Below are positions 23,301 to 35,250 of a stretch of DNA of 64,000 bases, one piece after another. Source of the DNA: Sipunculus nudus (lineage: Eukaryota; Annelida; Sipuncula; Golfingiida; Sipunculidae); the NCBI GenBank assembly GCA_026874595.1, contig CM049320.1:23385714-23449713 (forward strand). Direction: 5' to 3'. Below the pieces are notes generated by a model, which made no database searches, was not told the origin of the DNA, and saw only the letters and a program-made list of their open reading frames with translations. Within the stretch, counting starts at the first letter, position 1. Each line of letters begins with the position of its first letter. The translations under genes and the position numbers were made by a program.

Positions 23301-23818
23301 TTACACACGATTAAGTACGAGTCGTGGATTAAATGCTTATGTTGATTACAAATAATTAAAATTTATTAGAGTTTACACTGTACATGTGCAATAATTTGTT
23401 AATCTGTAAGCAAAATAAAAATAAAAATAGATAAATTATTGTCATAAGAAACTATGTAAAACCAGTCACAAACTTTCTGATCAGTTGACATATAGTTTTT
23501 ACGTGAGTTTATAAGTACAGATTGTCTGATTGCATCTAGTTTAACAATTGAATTAATCATGATTAATTTCCAGGTATATAAGTATGATTTTCTGTGACAC
23601 ATAATGCAACAATACAGCAACCACAGTGGGTTTTTTTTAATGCGACATGAGTTATTTTCATGTGGATGCATTAACATGCAGTGATGGCTAAGTTTTTGAT
23701 GCATAGTATTAAGTATAAAAAGGTCAGATTTTATAACGCATAGAGCTTGAGCCTGTGTATATAAATCATATATTATTCCCACCAACTTTTTACTAAAAAT
23801 GATTTAAATTGTATATAA

Positions 23819-23853
<35 letters not shown>

Positions 23854-23924
23854 TCATCGAATCATCGATGCATTAAATCGAAGCCAGTCATTAACCGATA
23901 ATCTTGTCTAAGCTATTCTCTCTC

Positions 23925-23959
<35 letters not shown>

Positions 23960-24283
23960 CATTATATATATTTACCATTTTTTCTGAAGTAAAAGAAAAA
24001 AGGCATATTCAACATTTTCACCGTTACTATACATATATATAAATGACAAATTGACCACACATTTAAAAATACTGAAAGAAGAAAAACGTTCTCATGTATG
24101 CATGGCCCTGTGCTACACCCGGTTCATGACCCCAGCACCAGCGACGATAAATCAGACATACAAGCACGTTACTTTCAAACACTGCAGGCACGGAGACTCT
24201 GACCGTGTATATACAAAAACGTGTCAGTATACGAGCAGTGTGGTCAGAGAGGGGAGGAAGCATGCACATATACCCAGAGCAAG

Positions 24284-24325
<42 letters not shown>

Positions 24326-24447
24326 AGGTGTAAAATGCAGACACTGCCTCACGATATATTCGTGTTTGGTTTTATTAATATCACATTATAAAAAAACATT
24401 ACACTATTAATTTCCTGGTTTTCTTAAAGAGTTAGAACCATCCCCCC

Positions 24448-24513
<66 letters not shown>

Positions 24514-26920
24514 TAGACAAAAAATAGAAACATGCTTCGTTAAAAAGTGAAATCGATATCTCGACACCTGATTTATAGTTCGATAAATGACGTTATAGTA
24601 ATGGAGGCTGATGAAAACTGAACTCTATACGCATCCTTTTTGACAAAAATTTCGAGTCTTGCACATGGAACCGCGAATTAAAAAAAATACTGAAAAGGCA
24701 GCTTTATATATTAAGTCGTAGACCATATATAGCCTTTGAAAGAACAACTCATTTCCCCTTGCATGTGGTATGGTGTAGAACGCTGAAGGAATTACTAGAA
24801 CTTGAACATTGCAGTTGGTCACTATTTGTGTACCTTTACATGCATGGAAAATAGGCAGTTCTAATTCTGCTTGGATTAAGTTTTATCCTAATCACAGAAT
24901 GACATTTTTATACCCATGAGTGAATAATTGGATTTTAAAATGTAGATCATTGCATGATATCAAGGTTATATATATATCTACCATGCATATACAAAAAGCT
25001 CTGTCGTGGATTTGTAAACATTGTTACATATATATATAACAATTAGCACTAATTAAAATTTTCATTCATAATACATTGCTAATATATTTATATATCATAT
25101 AAATTGCAGTAGATTTTAGTTGGGCCCTATAGGCTATAGACTTTATTTTATTGTGACAAGGAAACGCTTATAGTTTATGCAGTTGTATAATTTCTTCAGA
25201 ATATACCCTGGTAGAACCAAATATTTAGGTTAATTCTACAGCCTACATTGTCGCATTTATTTTCATCACGTACCACCTAGTTTCTGAATTTTTTATTTCA
25301 ATTCTTACAAGTTATTTATGTCGCGGCATGAAAACATGCAAGGTTACAACTCGAGCTTATATTCCAAAGCCAAGCTATACTTGTAAATAAACATATACTA
25401 AAAATACGTCGGTCTTGCTCATTTATGACCAACAATACACGGTAAATCTGCAGCTGTCTGCGAACAAAAGACTAACCGAGTATAGCCACTTTTTTACTTC
25501 CTGCCAACATCAATTAAATTTGTAGACATTCAAGTCCTGTTTGACGTGCATTTTGTGGCCATGCTTTAAAAAATATGTAATTTGTAACTACATATATATA
25601 CACGTTTTTCACCGTCAGTTTTTTTTTTTTTTTGTGCAAGTCATTAATAAGGTTATGGTCGAAATAGACACAGGTCTATCACATGACTGTATCCCGTGAG
25701 GATTTCCTACTTAATATGACACGTACATTTCTCAAGTGCAGGGACAGTATTGAATTGCGATTACTAAAAAGCTTTTGATCCTACGCGTGGACAAACTTAC
25801 CCTCCCGGCACGGTGTGAAATGAACATAGCTAAATGGAATTCCAACAACGTTGTCAGTTTCACGGCGCCACAAGTCTGACAAAATAACGAGCTCAAATGT
25901 CGGTACAAATGAAGCCCGTGAAAAGAGTTATTTATTCATTTCAACCGATACCTACCGCGCCATTTGCCGATTAAATAATACGGTCTAGGCAACAAAGAGG
26001 GTATTATTTTATCACAAAGGTGGGGGTGCTAGGATATGTGTGCTAACCAACACAGGGGCCACCAAACGTGAGAGCTATAGGGGAATTAAACGTGCTCTAA
26101 GTACACACTAGGGGCGGAATGGCTGGTCTATGGAATTAAAGCCGAAAATAAAACCAACACGAGTTATCCAAGATCGTCTCTATTGCTAATATGGGAGGAC
26201 CCTACACTATATATTACTGATGCCTTTGTTATACAGTTTTGCACTTAAAATCTCCCTTTGTCGATCGGGGATTTTCTGAGCTTGTTTCAAGACCAGCTTG
26301 CCAATGTTCTTTCATCATTGACACTCTGACACTTTCATATAGCCCATCTCACGGAATACTGCGGCAAGCTGTTGAAAGGACTGGTTGATGCGAGTTAAAT
26401 GTATTGTTGATGGCCGCTTGTTGTCAGTGAGGAAAGATTAGCACCGGTGTTCTCTTAAACATGTGGTAGTGATACACCATGACTAACTGCCCACCTCTCT
26501 CTCCGGTTCAGGTCAGTCGGTGCGTCCAGTTGGGCCATTGAGGACAAATGACCCTCACATGGCCGTCACAAATGAGAGGCCGGTATGGAACAAGGCTTTA
26601 AGATAAGATCGCGTGAAATGTAGCAAGCTGGATCATCTATGGATAAATTTAATTCTCGGTTTTCGTTTACGGACCATGTAGTTTAATATAAAATGCCCAT
26701 CCGTTTAATGCGGTTAAATTTTCAATATTAGGCAATCACGGAACATTGCACTCACTTTGGTGATAATTAATGAGATGTTGTTAGCTAATTAACTATATTT
26801 TTACGCTTCAAAACTTTAACTATCTGGATCCTTGTATATTCTCCAGGCGTTACTGCGACAAAAAGCATGGGCGTCTGTCATCTGATGTTCCGCTAGTGGG
26901 TGTCAATTTAACTTTAGTGA
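23300..26920. other. intergenic, microsatellites only
   Basis: (AT)n at 23824-23851, (CT)n at 23918-23956, (GA)n at 24287-24320 and (AT)n at 24452-24508. A short fragment of the ATCGATG-rich dispersed family may lie near 23855. From 24830 to 26920 no gene or clear repeat was seen. Confidence 0.6.
24452..24508. repeat. (AT)n microsatellite
   Basis: An uninterrupted AT dinucleotide tract. Confidence 0.95.
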
Positions 26921-26925
26921 ATATC

Positions 26926-27245
26926 AGTAGTGTAATCGATAATATCGATGATTGGCCGTTTTCTTTCATAATCGATTAAATTGGTTGCTTTTTTGCATAA
27001 TCAATCACAAACTCTTAGGTATGCACATGCAAAGAAGTCATTTTAACGAGGAGAATGCTCTGTTATTGTCAGAGATAAGAAAGACGGGTCACAAATGGAC
27101 AAACAGCATTTAAACTTAAAATGTTTAAGATATAAAATTTTGTCAAGCAAAATTCAAGGGAATATATCGAATATACATAAAATGATCGATTAATAATAAT
27201 CGATCATCGGTGTTTGTTTTCTTGCTGTCATCGAACATTATTTTT
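26926..27245 (+). repeat. dispersed repeat family, copy C (internally shortened)
   Basis: It begins at an AATCGATAATATCGATGATT block and includes GGTATGCACATGCAAAGAAG and AGAAAGACGGGTCACAAATG. It ends AATCGATCATCGGTG. The middle part present in copies B and D is missing. Confidence 0.8.
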
Positions 27246-27556
27246 ACAACAAATTCCGAATTTTACTGATTATATATATAAATTCTTTAAAACTTATATA
27301 TGACACAAAGTTTGACACTAAATTTGGTAGGAGACTATAAAGGCCTATTATATGTGAGGAAAAATCTTGTTACAAAAAAAACCCTTCTGGTTCTTCTTGT
27401 AAAGTGACATGACGGCTGTCACGGGTTGCCATCCTTTATTTAATACTTACATTTCTTTAAGATTTTTTATGAAACAGTCAGCAGTCAGGACCAGTCAGCA
27501 GCTTTAAAATATAGTTGCCTCAGAATGTGACCGATGACCTGCAGTTGCAGATGTTT

Positions 27557-27560
<4 letters not shown>

Positions 27561-27606
<46 letters not shown>
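27561..27606. repeat. (AT)n microsatellite
   Basis: An uninterrupted AT dinucleotide tract. Confidence 0.95.
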
Positions 27607-27616
<10 letters not shown>

Positions 27617-27774
27617 TGATTTTATCGCATTACTAAAACAGTTTAAAATGTATATTATATAGAAATTGTCTCCCAGTTGAATGTGGCGCATATGGCAAAA
27701 TATCAGGGAATATTTGTGATAGGTGTGTGTGTGTTGAGTGCGGGGGGTGGGGTCGGGGAGGTGGTGTTATATAT

Positions 27775-27900
27775 CTACCCGCAGAATGGGGTATAAAATA
27801 AACTTGGCCACAATATACCCCGGGTGTATTATGATCTAGCCTATATTAAACCCGGGTATTAAATGGTCAGGGGTGTAATTTGGCCTTTTACCGGTATCCG
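27775..27900. repeat. fragment related to the CCCGGGTATA element
   Basis: It carries ATATACCCCGGGTGTATTAT and AAACCCGGGTATTAAATGG, the same motif type that forms the ends of the 28244-29557 element. It may be a second, broken copy. Confidence 0.45.
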
Positions 27901-28243
27901 AATCAGCGTATAACAGAACTAAACATAATTAACTTCTCTGTTGCTAATTGTTGTACACCCTCTTTGTTTGGGTCTTTCAATAACTCCCGGTGCCCCTGGT
28001 CCATTAACGTTATTTTCAATTTTGTTTTTCTTTGTATATATCTGTTATCTATCCCCCAAACCGATGCCCACCTGGCGAATGTTTATTTCGAGGTATAATA
28101 ATTGAAAATGATGCAAGATGAACATTTGAAATGTCATACAAAATGAATGTGTAATACGCAGTCACTTGCGCCATCTGGTGTTAAAGCCTAATACTACACA
28201 ATTTTTATTAGTGTCTATATCAACCGTCAGAGGGGGACCTAAG

Positions 28244-29557
28244 CCGGTGTAACAGGCCAGATTATACCCGGGTATATTTTAGCCTAAGCCAGAATATACC
28301 CCGGGGTATATTCTCCAGGCCAATTTATACCCTTCACACGAATCACAGAAACTGACTTGTATCAGGCCAGTTGTGGAGATTCATTTGAGCAACAGCATTT
28401 AAACATACCTAATCTTAATTCTTATAAATCATTTGTAATATTTTTTTCTATCACAATTTTAAATATCAGATTAACAGGATTAAGAGCTACTACAAACCAT
28501 GGATCATTCATCCATTTGCAAATCCATGATATCAGATAAATGTGTGAATTTAAATGTAAGTTTAATTCAGACACTCTAATGACAAACAAAATGACTATAG
28601 AATATAACATATTTGGTAACTTACAAAAGCCATAATTTATTCATTTAAAGTTACATAAGCTCTGTGCTTTTATATACTTATGTATATTTTTATACATCGT
28701 GTTATCATTTTCAGCTAGAGTTTCAATGTGGATATTTTGTGGTAGGTTTGAATTAACTTTGAGTCTTATATCAGATGATGATATAATTTCGGAAAATCCA
28801 AAGACATAACAGTGTAGTAACTGTTAAGTGGTATAGCGCGATTATACACACTTACATACCGATCGTCTTATATTGATTTCATTCACTTATACTCGATAAT
28901 TACATTAAATTAATAAAAAAAAGCTGACAGAAGGTGAGTCATTTCGTAAAAAAAACTATAAATGTTTAAGGTATAAAACACAGCTATTAAAAGCAACATG
29001 GGGTATAATCTAGCCTAAAGCTGTGTTTCCATTCATCTGTAAATCTCCTACGTCTCGTACGCAAAAAATCGGATCCTTCTTTTTAAGATGATCTGTTTCC
29101 ATATGTACGTGTATATGTATGCGTATCCACAAAAACGGACAGCATCGAAACGGAGCGGTGAGCGATTCATCCGTTTTGCGGATGGCAAAAATGCCTATAT
29201 TTCCAAACAGTGCCCCGGCGCCAGGTGTGATGAGACATATTGACCTTCTTCCTGCCTGTCGTCCTTGCAGTTTCAAAAGAGGCACGTTAAAGGGTATCCG
29301 CAAGAAAAACGTACGTACTTAGGGAACAGTTTTGACGGACTGCGCACTAGAGAGCGTACGTACATACGTCTTTTGCGGATATGATTTTTACGGATACATG
29401 GAAACACAGCTTAAGGGGGTATAAAATGGACTAGGCCAGAATATATCCCGGGGTATGATCTGGCCTGGCCAATTTTATACCCCGGCTACAGTTAGGGCTA
29501 GGCCAGATTATATCCGGGTATACAATCGAGGGGGGCTATTCTGGCCTGCTACACCGG
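28244..29557. mobile_element. 1.3-kb inverted-repeat element with CCGGTGTARCAGGCCAG ends
   Basis: The left end is CCGGTGTAACAGGCCAGA and the reverse complement of the right end is CCGGTGTAGCAGGCCAGA. Inside both ends are multiple palindromes around CCCGGG. One of them, at 28292-28313, is a perfect 22-bp palindrome with core TATACCCCGGGGTATA. No transposase frame was recognised, and no target-site duplication was seen outside the ends. A separate MITE (29019-29411) is inserted within it. Confidence 0.6.
29019..29411. mobile_element. PIF/Harbinger-like MITE, TAA target-site duplication
   Basis: Terminal inverted repeats start with 14 identical bases, AGCTGTGTTTCCAT, and continue with near identity (ATCYGTAAA) to about base 25. 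TAA flanks both sides (29016-29018 and 29412-29414), matching the 3-bp TWA duplication of PIF/Harbinger elements. It is 393 bp with no coding capacity. It shares the AGCT start and a TTCCATATGTACG block with the MITE at 4339-4607, so the two families are probably related. Confidence 0.8.
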
Positions 29558-29985
29558 TCATTGAACAGTAAAATTTGTTTGGGCAAAAAAACTCGAGAAA
29601 AAAAGTGACAATAGCTCCTGATAAGAGGCACTACTGGTGAACTGGTATAGATGAACCATGCAGAATATTTAATTTTCAGAAATTATTCACCATGTTTGGT
29701 TTAAACATATTTATTTAACCAGGATTACAAAAATAGCCGTTAGGCTAATGCAAATGTTTTCCTGGGAAACATATATACAAACAAAGATTCAGTACAAATA
29801 CATGGTGATGACAAGTTAACATAGTAACACTAACATAGTGTAAACAAACATATACGTTAAAAAAAATAAAACAAAAATATAAAAAAAAACACACACACAC
29901 ATACTCCATATACAAACGTGCCTATTACATAGTTACATCAGATCCATTAAAGTATCAGACAGTTTAAATGAAATTACTATCAAAA

Positions 29986-32900
29986 TCAAAATCGTTTTGT
30001 GTTCCTTATGTATCTGTATACGTGACTAAAGAGTTTAAAATTATCTGTAGTAGTCAGGGAGCTACTGCCACAAAGTAAAATTCTAACTATTTCTAACTTA
30101 GTTTTCCTAGAATAATTTTCATTTATATGTGGCAATGCAAAACAGCAAAATTCCTGCAAACTAGCAAGAAGTGTGTGTCTCTGTTCAATATAAAGTGGGC
30201 AGTCCAAGAAATAATGAACAACAGTTTCGTCGGCGAGATCACATTCACAAGTTGGCTTTTCAGTTAAGTTGACCTTAAACAGAGTACTGTTTAGGGTGCT
30301 GCAGTCAGTGCGTAACCGCGTGTGTAGGATATTATCACGTCGTATACCACTGAAGAAATAATTTGGGGGCTTTTTTGGATAAAACATATCGCACAGTGCG
30401 TTTTTAAATGCAGTGGTAGAAGTAATTGCTCTCACCTTTTCTGGTAAGAAATTCCAAATTTTAACTGCCGTAGGAATAAATGAATGTTGTCCGGCATGGA
30501 GTCTGAATACTGGTACTCTGTACTCGCTGGCATTTCTTAGGTTATACGAGCCTTGTTTGCATTTATAACCGGATAATGTCTTTATCAGATAAGGAGGACC
30601 CAGGTTCTTTATTATTTTATAGAAAATCGTGACAATTTTTACTTTCCTACGTACAGACAATGTAGGCCAACCAAGCTCGTTTAACAGTTGTGTGCTGCTG
30701 CACCATCTTGTTGCGCCAGTGCACAGTAGCATGCCTTTGCGCTGAACACTTTCTAGATTGTTCGCCTGTACTACAGAACAATTGTTAAATAGTATAGCCC
30801 CATATTCGAGGACAGAAATCACCATTGATTTATACAGTCTATCTAGGACTTTTTTAGATAAAATGAACTTGAATTTTTGAAGCATTCCTATTCGTCTTGA
30901 TGCTTTAGTACAAAGATGCCGAATATGGTCACCCCAGCTCAAGTCTTGAGAAAGCAGTATTCCTAGATGAGATAACTGTTCTACCTCAGATATAACAGTT
31001 TGATTTAATATAAGGGCGGGATGAGATTGTTCTTGATATTTCCTTGAAAATGTTATGACTTTTGACTTATTACTATTGAATGTAATGTGCCATTGTGAAG
31101 ACCATTCCTCTAATTTTAATAGGTCACTATTTAGAGATTGGGCCGAGGCCACAGGTGATTTAATCTGGGTGTACAAGCAAGTATCGTCAGCGTACATACG
31201 TATAGTGTTTGTGATACCATAAGATATATCATTAACATAAACTAAATACAATAGCGGCCCGAGAATAGAGCCCTGTGGAACTCCTGCTTGTATATGAACA
31301 GTGTTTGATCTGTTGCCCTGGAGTAGAACTCTCTGTGATCGATCGTGTAGATAGGACCCGAACCATTTCAGAATTTGTCCTGAAATGCCCATTTGCTGCA
31401 ATTTAAAGAGGAGGCCCCTGTGCCACACCTTGTCAAAGGCCTTGGATACATCGAGGCAGATTAATCTGGTATCCATACCTTCATCAAATCCCCTATATAT
31501 AATATTAGTAAGTTCAATCAGCTGGTACAATGGACTATCATTTTTCTTGTATGCAGAATTTATTGGTATAAGTACTTTGTGCCGAGTGAAGTATTCATAA
31601 CATTTATTATAGACTAACCTCTCGAATATTTTAGATACATTATTCAACAGCGAAATGGGTCTATAATTTTGGATTCTGGAACGGTCTCCTTTTTTAAATA
31701 CGGGAATAACATTAGCTGTTTTTCATGTAGAAGGATATTTTCCGGTTAACAATGACTTATTAAATAATTTGCAAAGCGGAGTGGCAAGTATGCAAGACAT
31801 CTTTTTTAAAATGAGATTACATATTCCACCAGGACCTATGGCTTTGCCCAATTTAAGATTGTTCATGACCTGTTCTACTTCCGTAGGATTTAGTTGAAGT
31901 GATGACAAAAGATCATGTTGTATATTATTCAGAGGTGGGAGCTGCGTGGAATCGACATCTTCGGGAAGGATGGCCTGACTGCTAAAGTAATTATTGAAAG
32001 CTTCAGCCTTTTCAGTAGGGTCATGTATGATATCTTCATCCACTTCCAATGGTGGTATTGGGGAATGTGTTTTTGTGCCCAGCAAGCCATGACTGATTTT
32101 CCACCACAGCTTAGAATCATGATACTCTACGTCTAGCTGATTACTTATTTTATTCCAATAACTTTTCTTTTGCTTTCTGATCTCGGATACAACCATATTT
32201 CTTGCCTTTTTAAAGGACGCGTAATGGTCCGGCTGGTTATTACTTTTAAACCTTTTCCATGCCCTATTTCTTTGTCTTATCATGCGTCTTATGTTTGCAT
32301 TCATCCACGGCTTGTCAGTTGGTCGAATGGTTACTGTTTTTAATGGAACAGATTGTTTAATTGCATACGTAATTATATCACAAACTGATACTGCAATGTC
32401 GTCTACGGAATCAAAAACATCATATAATGCATCCCACGGAGCATTTTGAAGACATTCTTCAAGCATTATAAAGTTTGTTTCGTTATATTTAAAAATTTCA
32501 CGTTCATATGATTTCGGTTTATACACCTTGAGCAAAACCGACCAGGCCGTGACAGCATGGTCGCAATTTGAAAGCGGTGACATTAAGTGAACATTAGTAA
32601 GACGTCCGGGCGAATCAGTGATTAGTAAATCAAGCAAGCTAGAACTATTCTCTGTTACTCTTGTTGGTTCGGAAATAAGCTGCTGTAGTCCTAATTGTTG
32701 TAGTACATTTAAGAGTTCATTGCCAAGTTCACTATCATCATGGTTAGAATACCACTTCACACACCTGTCATTGAAATCGCCAGATACAATCACAGCGTAT
32801 GGATTTTTTGCTAGAGCACTGTTTAGACTTTGTGTCAATTTATCTAAGAATAATTTGCGAACTTCGCTTGACTGGCCTGGAGGTCTGTAATATACCCCTA

Positions 32901-33423
32901 TAATCACTCGTTGTTTTCGTACGTGTATTTCTGCCCATAAACACTCAGTGTCTGGCTGTTCAAGATCGTAACTTCTAGAGTATGTGAGGTGATCTCTTAT
33001 AAAAAGTGCTACCCCACCCCCATGCCTATTCCTATCTCTACGTAAAACAAGATGAAAACCGGGTAAGGAAACGGAGGTATCATGGATACTACCATCTAGC
33101 CATGTTTCTGAAACACATACAATATCCATATTTTCTGTGATTGTTAAATGCTGAAGTTCTGACAGTTTTCCCTCCGCCAATATACTTCTCACATTAATGT
33201 GGCACATCTTTAGATTATGTTTATTCCGTGAAACATTTATTTGCGGGCCCGGGTTAGGATGGACATCTATGCTAGTTGACATTAGTAATTTGTAAAGTTC
33301 GGTGAGATGTCTTTTACTTAATATGTTTGCATTGAGTTGCTTGCACATTGCAAAACGTGATGTTAAAGTTTTGTTGTAGAAAAGACCAATAGCAGCGCGA
33401 TACTGAACTATAGAATCACCCAT
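29986..33423 (-). pseudogene. LINE ORF2: APE endonuclease plus reverse transcriptase, one nonsense codon
   Basis: From the ATG at 33423-33421 to the stop at 29986 there are 1145 codons in one frame, broken only by UGA at 31723-31725. An in-frame TGA lies upstream (about 33463), so the ORF cannot start earlier. Residues 52-59 are a 2A-like DVHPNPGP. The APE endonuclease follows: CHINVRS, catalytic Glu in VSETWL (residue 105), GDFND, LLDLLITD and SNCDHA. The reverse transcriptase has CLDVSKAFDKVWH (motif A), AGVPQGSILGPLLY (motif B) and YADD (31183-31194). The C-terminus has a CEC...H...C cluster. The UGA falls where related elements usually have Trp, in the P-x-x-W-K segment just before the RT domain, so a single G-to-A change fits. 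Clade (CR1, L2 or Daphne) is not resolved. Confidence 0.93.
33244..33267 (-). other. 2A-like ribosome-skipping motif in LINE ORF2
   Basis: The codons read DVHPNPGP after a leucine-rich stretch (LYKLLMSTSI). The consensus 2A core is D-(V/I)-E-x-N-P-G-P. Here the glutamate is replaced by histidine. 2A-like motifs at this place, ahead of the APE domain, are known in CR1 and L2 type elements. Confidence 0.6.
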
Positions 33424-33715
33424 TAGAGAAACCGGTCCTTTTAAAGTACCCAAAGTACCAGGTCATTGATTCACATGCATCACGGTCAAAACTTTTCTTA
33501 ACAGGATATATGTAAAAAATCATTATTATACCCTGACTATCCATATATGAGCATAGTTTGATGATACTACCAAGATCGGATCTGTTGTGAAATAACACCA
33601 TTTGTAAATACGACATAAAACCTAATGAACAAAACAAAACAATCATAGACGAGACAAAAGACGGGCGAAGGACTACACAGTAACACAAAAATGCAAACAA
33701 ATATGAATATGACAT
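33416..33715 (-). CDS. 99-codon ORF overlapping the LINE ORF2 start (doubtful)
   Basis: It begins with a true ATG (33715-33713) and ends inside the start of ORF2 in another frame. The N-terminal 50 residues are strongly hydrophobic (SYLFAFLCYCVVL), like a signal or membrane segment, with no recognised domain. It could be a displaced N-terminal extension of ORF2, an upstream ORF of the retrotransposon, or chance. Confidence 0.25.
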   Translation of the reverse strand: MSYSYLFAFLCYCVVLRPSFVSSMIVLFCSLGFMSYLQMVLFHNRSDLGSIIKLCSYMDSQGIIMIFYIYPVKKSFDRDACESMTWYFGYFKRTGFSNG

Positions 33716-34686
33716 GTTATAAAGGGTGTCGAGTAATGGGCTGTCTAGATGTTCACTTTGTATTACAAATGTTTAAATCTGCATGTGACCCAGGATATTT
33801 TCCAGGTTATGTTTTCTATTGTGATATTACAATATATGTAGTTTGAAAGTGCAAAAGACCCTGAAATTTTTCCAGGGTTATATTCTCTGGATAATTTAAA
33901 AGAAACTTTGTGAATGAAATGTAGCTTGTTCGTATCTCACTAAATATAACATACCTATATGAAAGAAATGCATGAAAATAATAGAATTTTTACCTCTTAC
34001 ACATTATTGAAGAACAAGTGACAAATAGAAATAATAATATTATCTCGGTACTACCACAAAAGTAAACAGTGAGCGAATGTATCATGCGACAGACGCACGA
34101 GTTTTGGTACCGGTCAGGCTTGGACGAAATGAATGGTTACCATAGTACTACCCCAAGAGTCAAATATGATCCTAGGCCAGATACCAAAGAGCATGTTAGC
34201 AGTGTTTCGGGTTTGTGGTGACGACCAGTGTACTAATTAACCCTGTGCTGAAAACCAGGTGTGAGAGGTACTTAAATATTTAAGTGTAGACGATTTACTC
34301 ACACCTGCAGCGGTAACCGTTCGAATCACGTACGCTCCCTAGCGTTGTACTCCAGGAACCCGTGTTGTGTGAGATTGAATACATGCACTTTCGTGACGTT
34401 ACAGTTATGCAATCACTATTTTGACTGGAAACTTGTTATGCGATTGGAGACACAAGACCTATGTGCATCGATTTAGTTTGTAAACAACAATCGCATAACT
34501 ACCCGACTGCGTAAGCGAAAACACAAAAGAAAAATTTTGCTTTTTTTTTTTTAAGGTTGGAAGCTTTCCTGTTAAAAAAAGTTATGTAGTTGGATATGTA
34601 AATATACAAATTACTATCTGAAAACACATTATTCATATCTAGCACCGAGATCGAAAGGTGAAAAAGTGTTAATCAAAAACACTAAT

Positions 34687-35250
34687 CTAAACCTGATAGT
34701 CCGGGAAGAGTGAGGCCAGGTCTTCTTTTGTTGTAACTGTTTTGATGTTGTCATTGTGGAGTCGAATAAAAATCTTGCCGTCGTATGTCCATGTGTCCTT
34801 TATTTTGGATCGACGTTTCAGTTCACGACCGTGGAAAGCGAGATTCGCTCTTAATTTGGTCAAATCTTCAGACACTAATATTCCCGAAAGACTACCTGCG
34901 TTTCGCTGATTTTTTGTCGACCGCAGTATTTTAACTTTTGCCTTGTGGTTCGTGAGTTTAAGTAGCACAGGACGGGGCTTGGCATCAGAGGCTTTATTAG
35001 GTTTGCCGACACGGTGCATACGGCATATATCACTGTCCTCTAGTTTTAGTTTCAGTGAGCTTGTTAAAGTTTCCTGCACTTTAAAGTCCAAGTTCTCATC
35101 TGGAGTCTCGGTGATACCAAACACTCTCACAGAGTTTCGACGGCTATATTGTTGCTGTTCATCTAAAGCGTTATATAGGGACTGCAGTTCTGAATTAACC
35201 TGTGCTAGTTTATTTTCGCAGAATTTTAGCTGTTCAAGACAAGAAAAAAC
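34687..35250 (-). pseudogene. LINE ORF1-like fragment (coiled coil, RRM-like and C-terminal domain)
   Basis: An RNA-binding ORF1-type protein of non-LTR elements. The frame is open from about 35250 to the TAG at 34689-34687, with no ATG near its start, so the 5' end is missing. A short coiled-coil-like lead (KLAQVNSELQSLYNALDEQQ) runs into the YSRRNSVRVFGI signature, followed by CRMHRVGKP, RPVLLKLTNHKAKVKILR and ILVSEDLT...RANL. These are the conserved steps of the L1-ORF1-like (transposase_22) fold. Upstream of 35250 the sequence turns into a TATAGAATA-type simple repeat. It lies 1.2 kb upstream of ORF2 on the same strand and may be its partner. Confidence 0.8.

Larger units (their letters stand above)
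29706..35250 (-). mobile_element. CR1/Jockey-superfamily non-LTR retrotransposon
   Basis: On the minus strand the order is an ORF1-like fragment, a non-coding or unclear spacer (33466-34686), ORF2 with endonuclease and reverse transcriptase, and a short 3' UTR. The 3' end appears to be near 29706-29715, where the minus strand reads GTAATCCTGGTTAAATAAAT. That end without a poly-A tail is usual for CR1-like elements. No target-site duplication was identified. The left part (29706-33465) is certain to be one element. Whether ORF1 at 34687-35250 belongs to it is inferred from order and strand. Confidence 0.75.
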
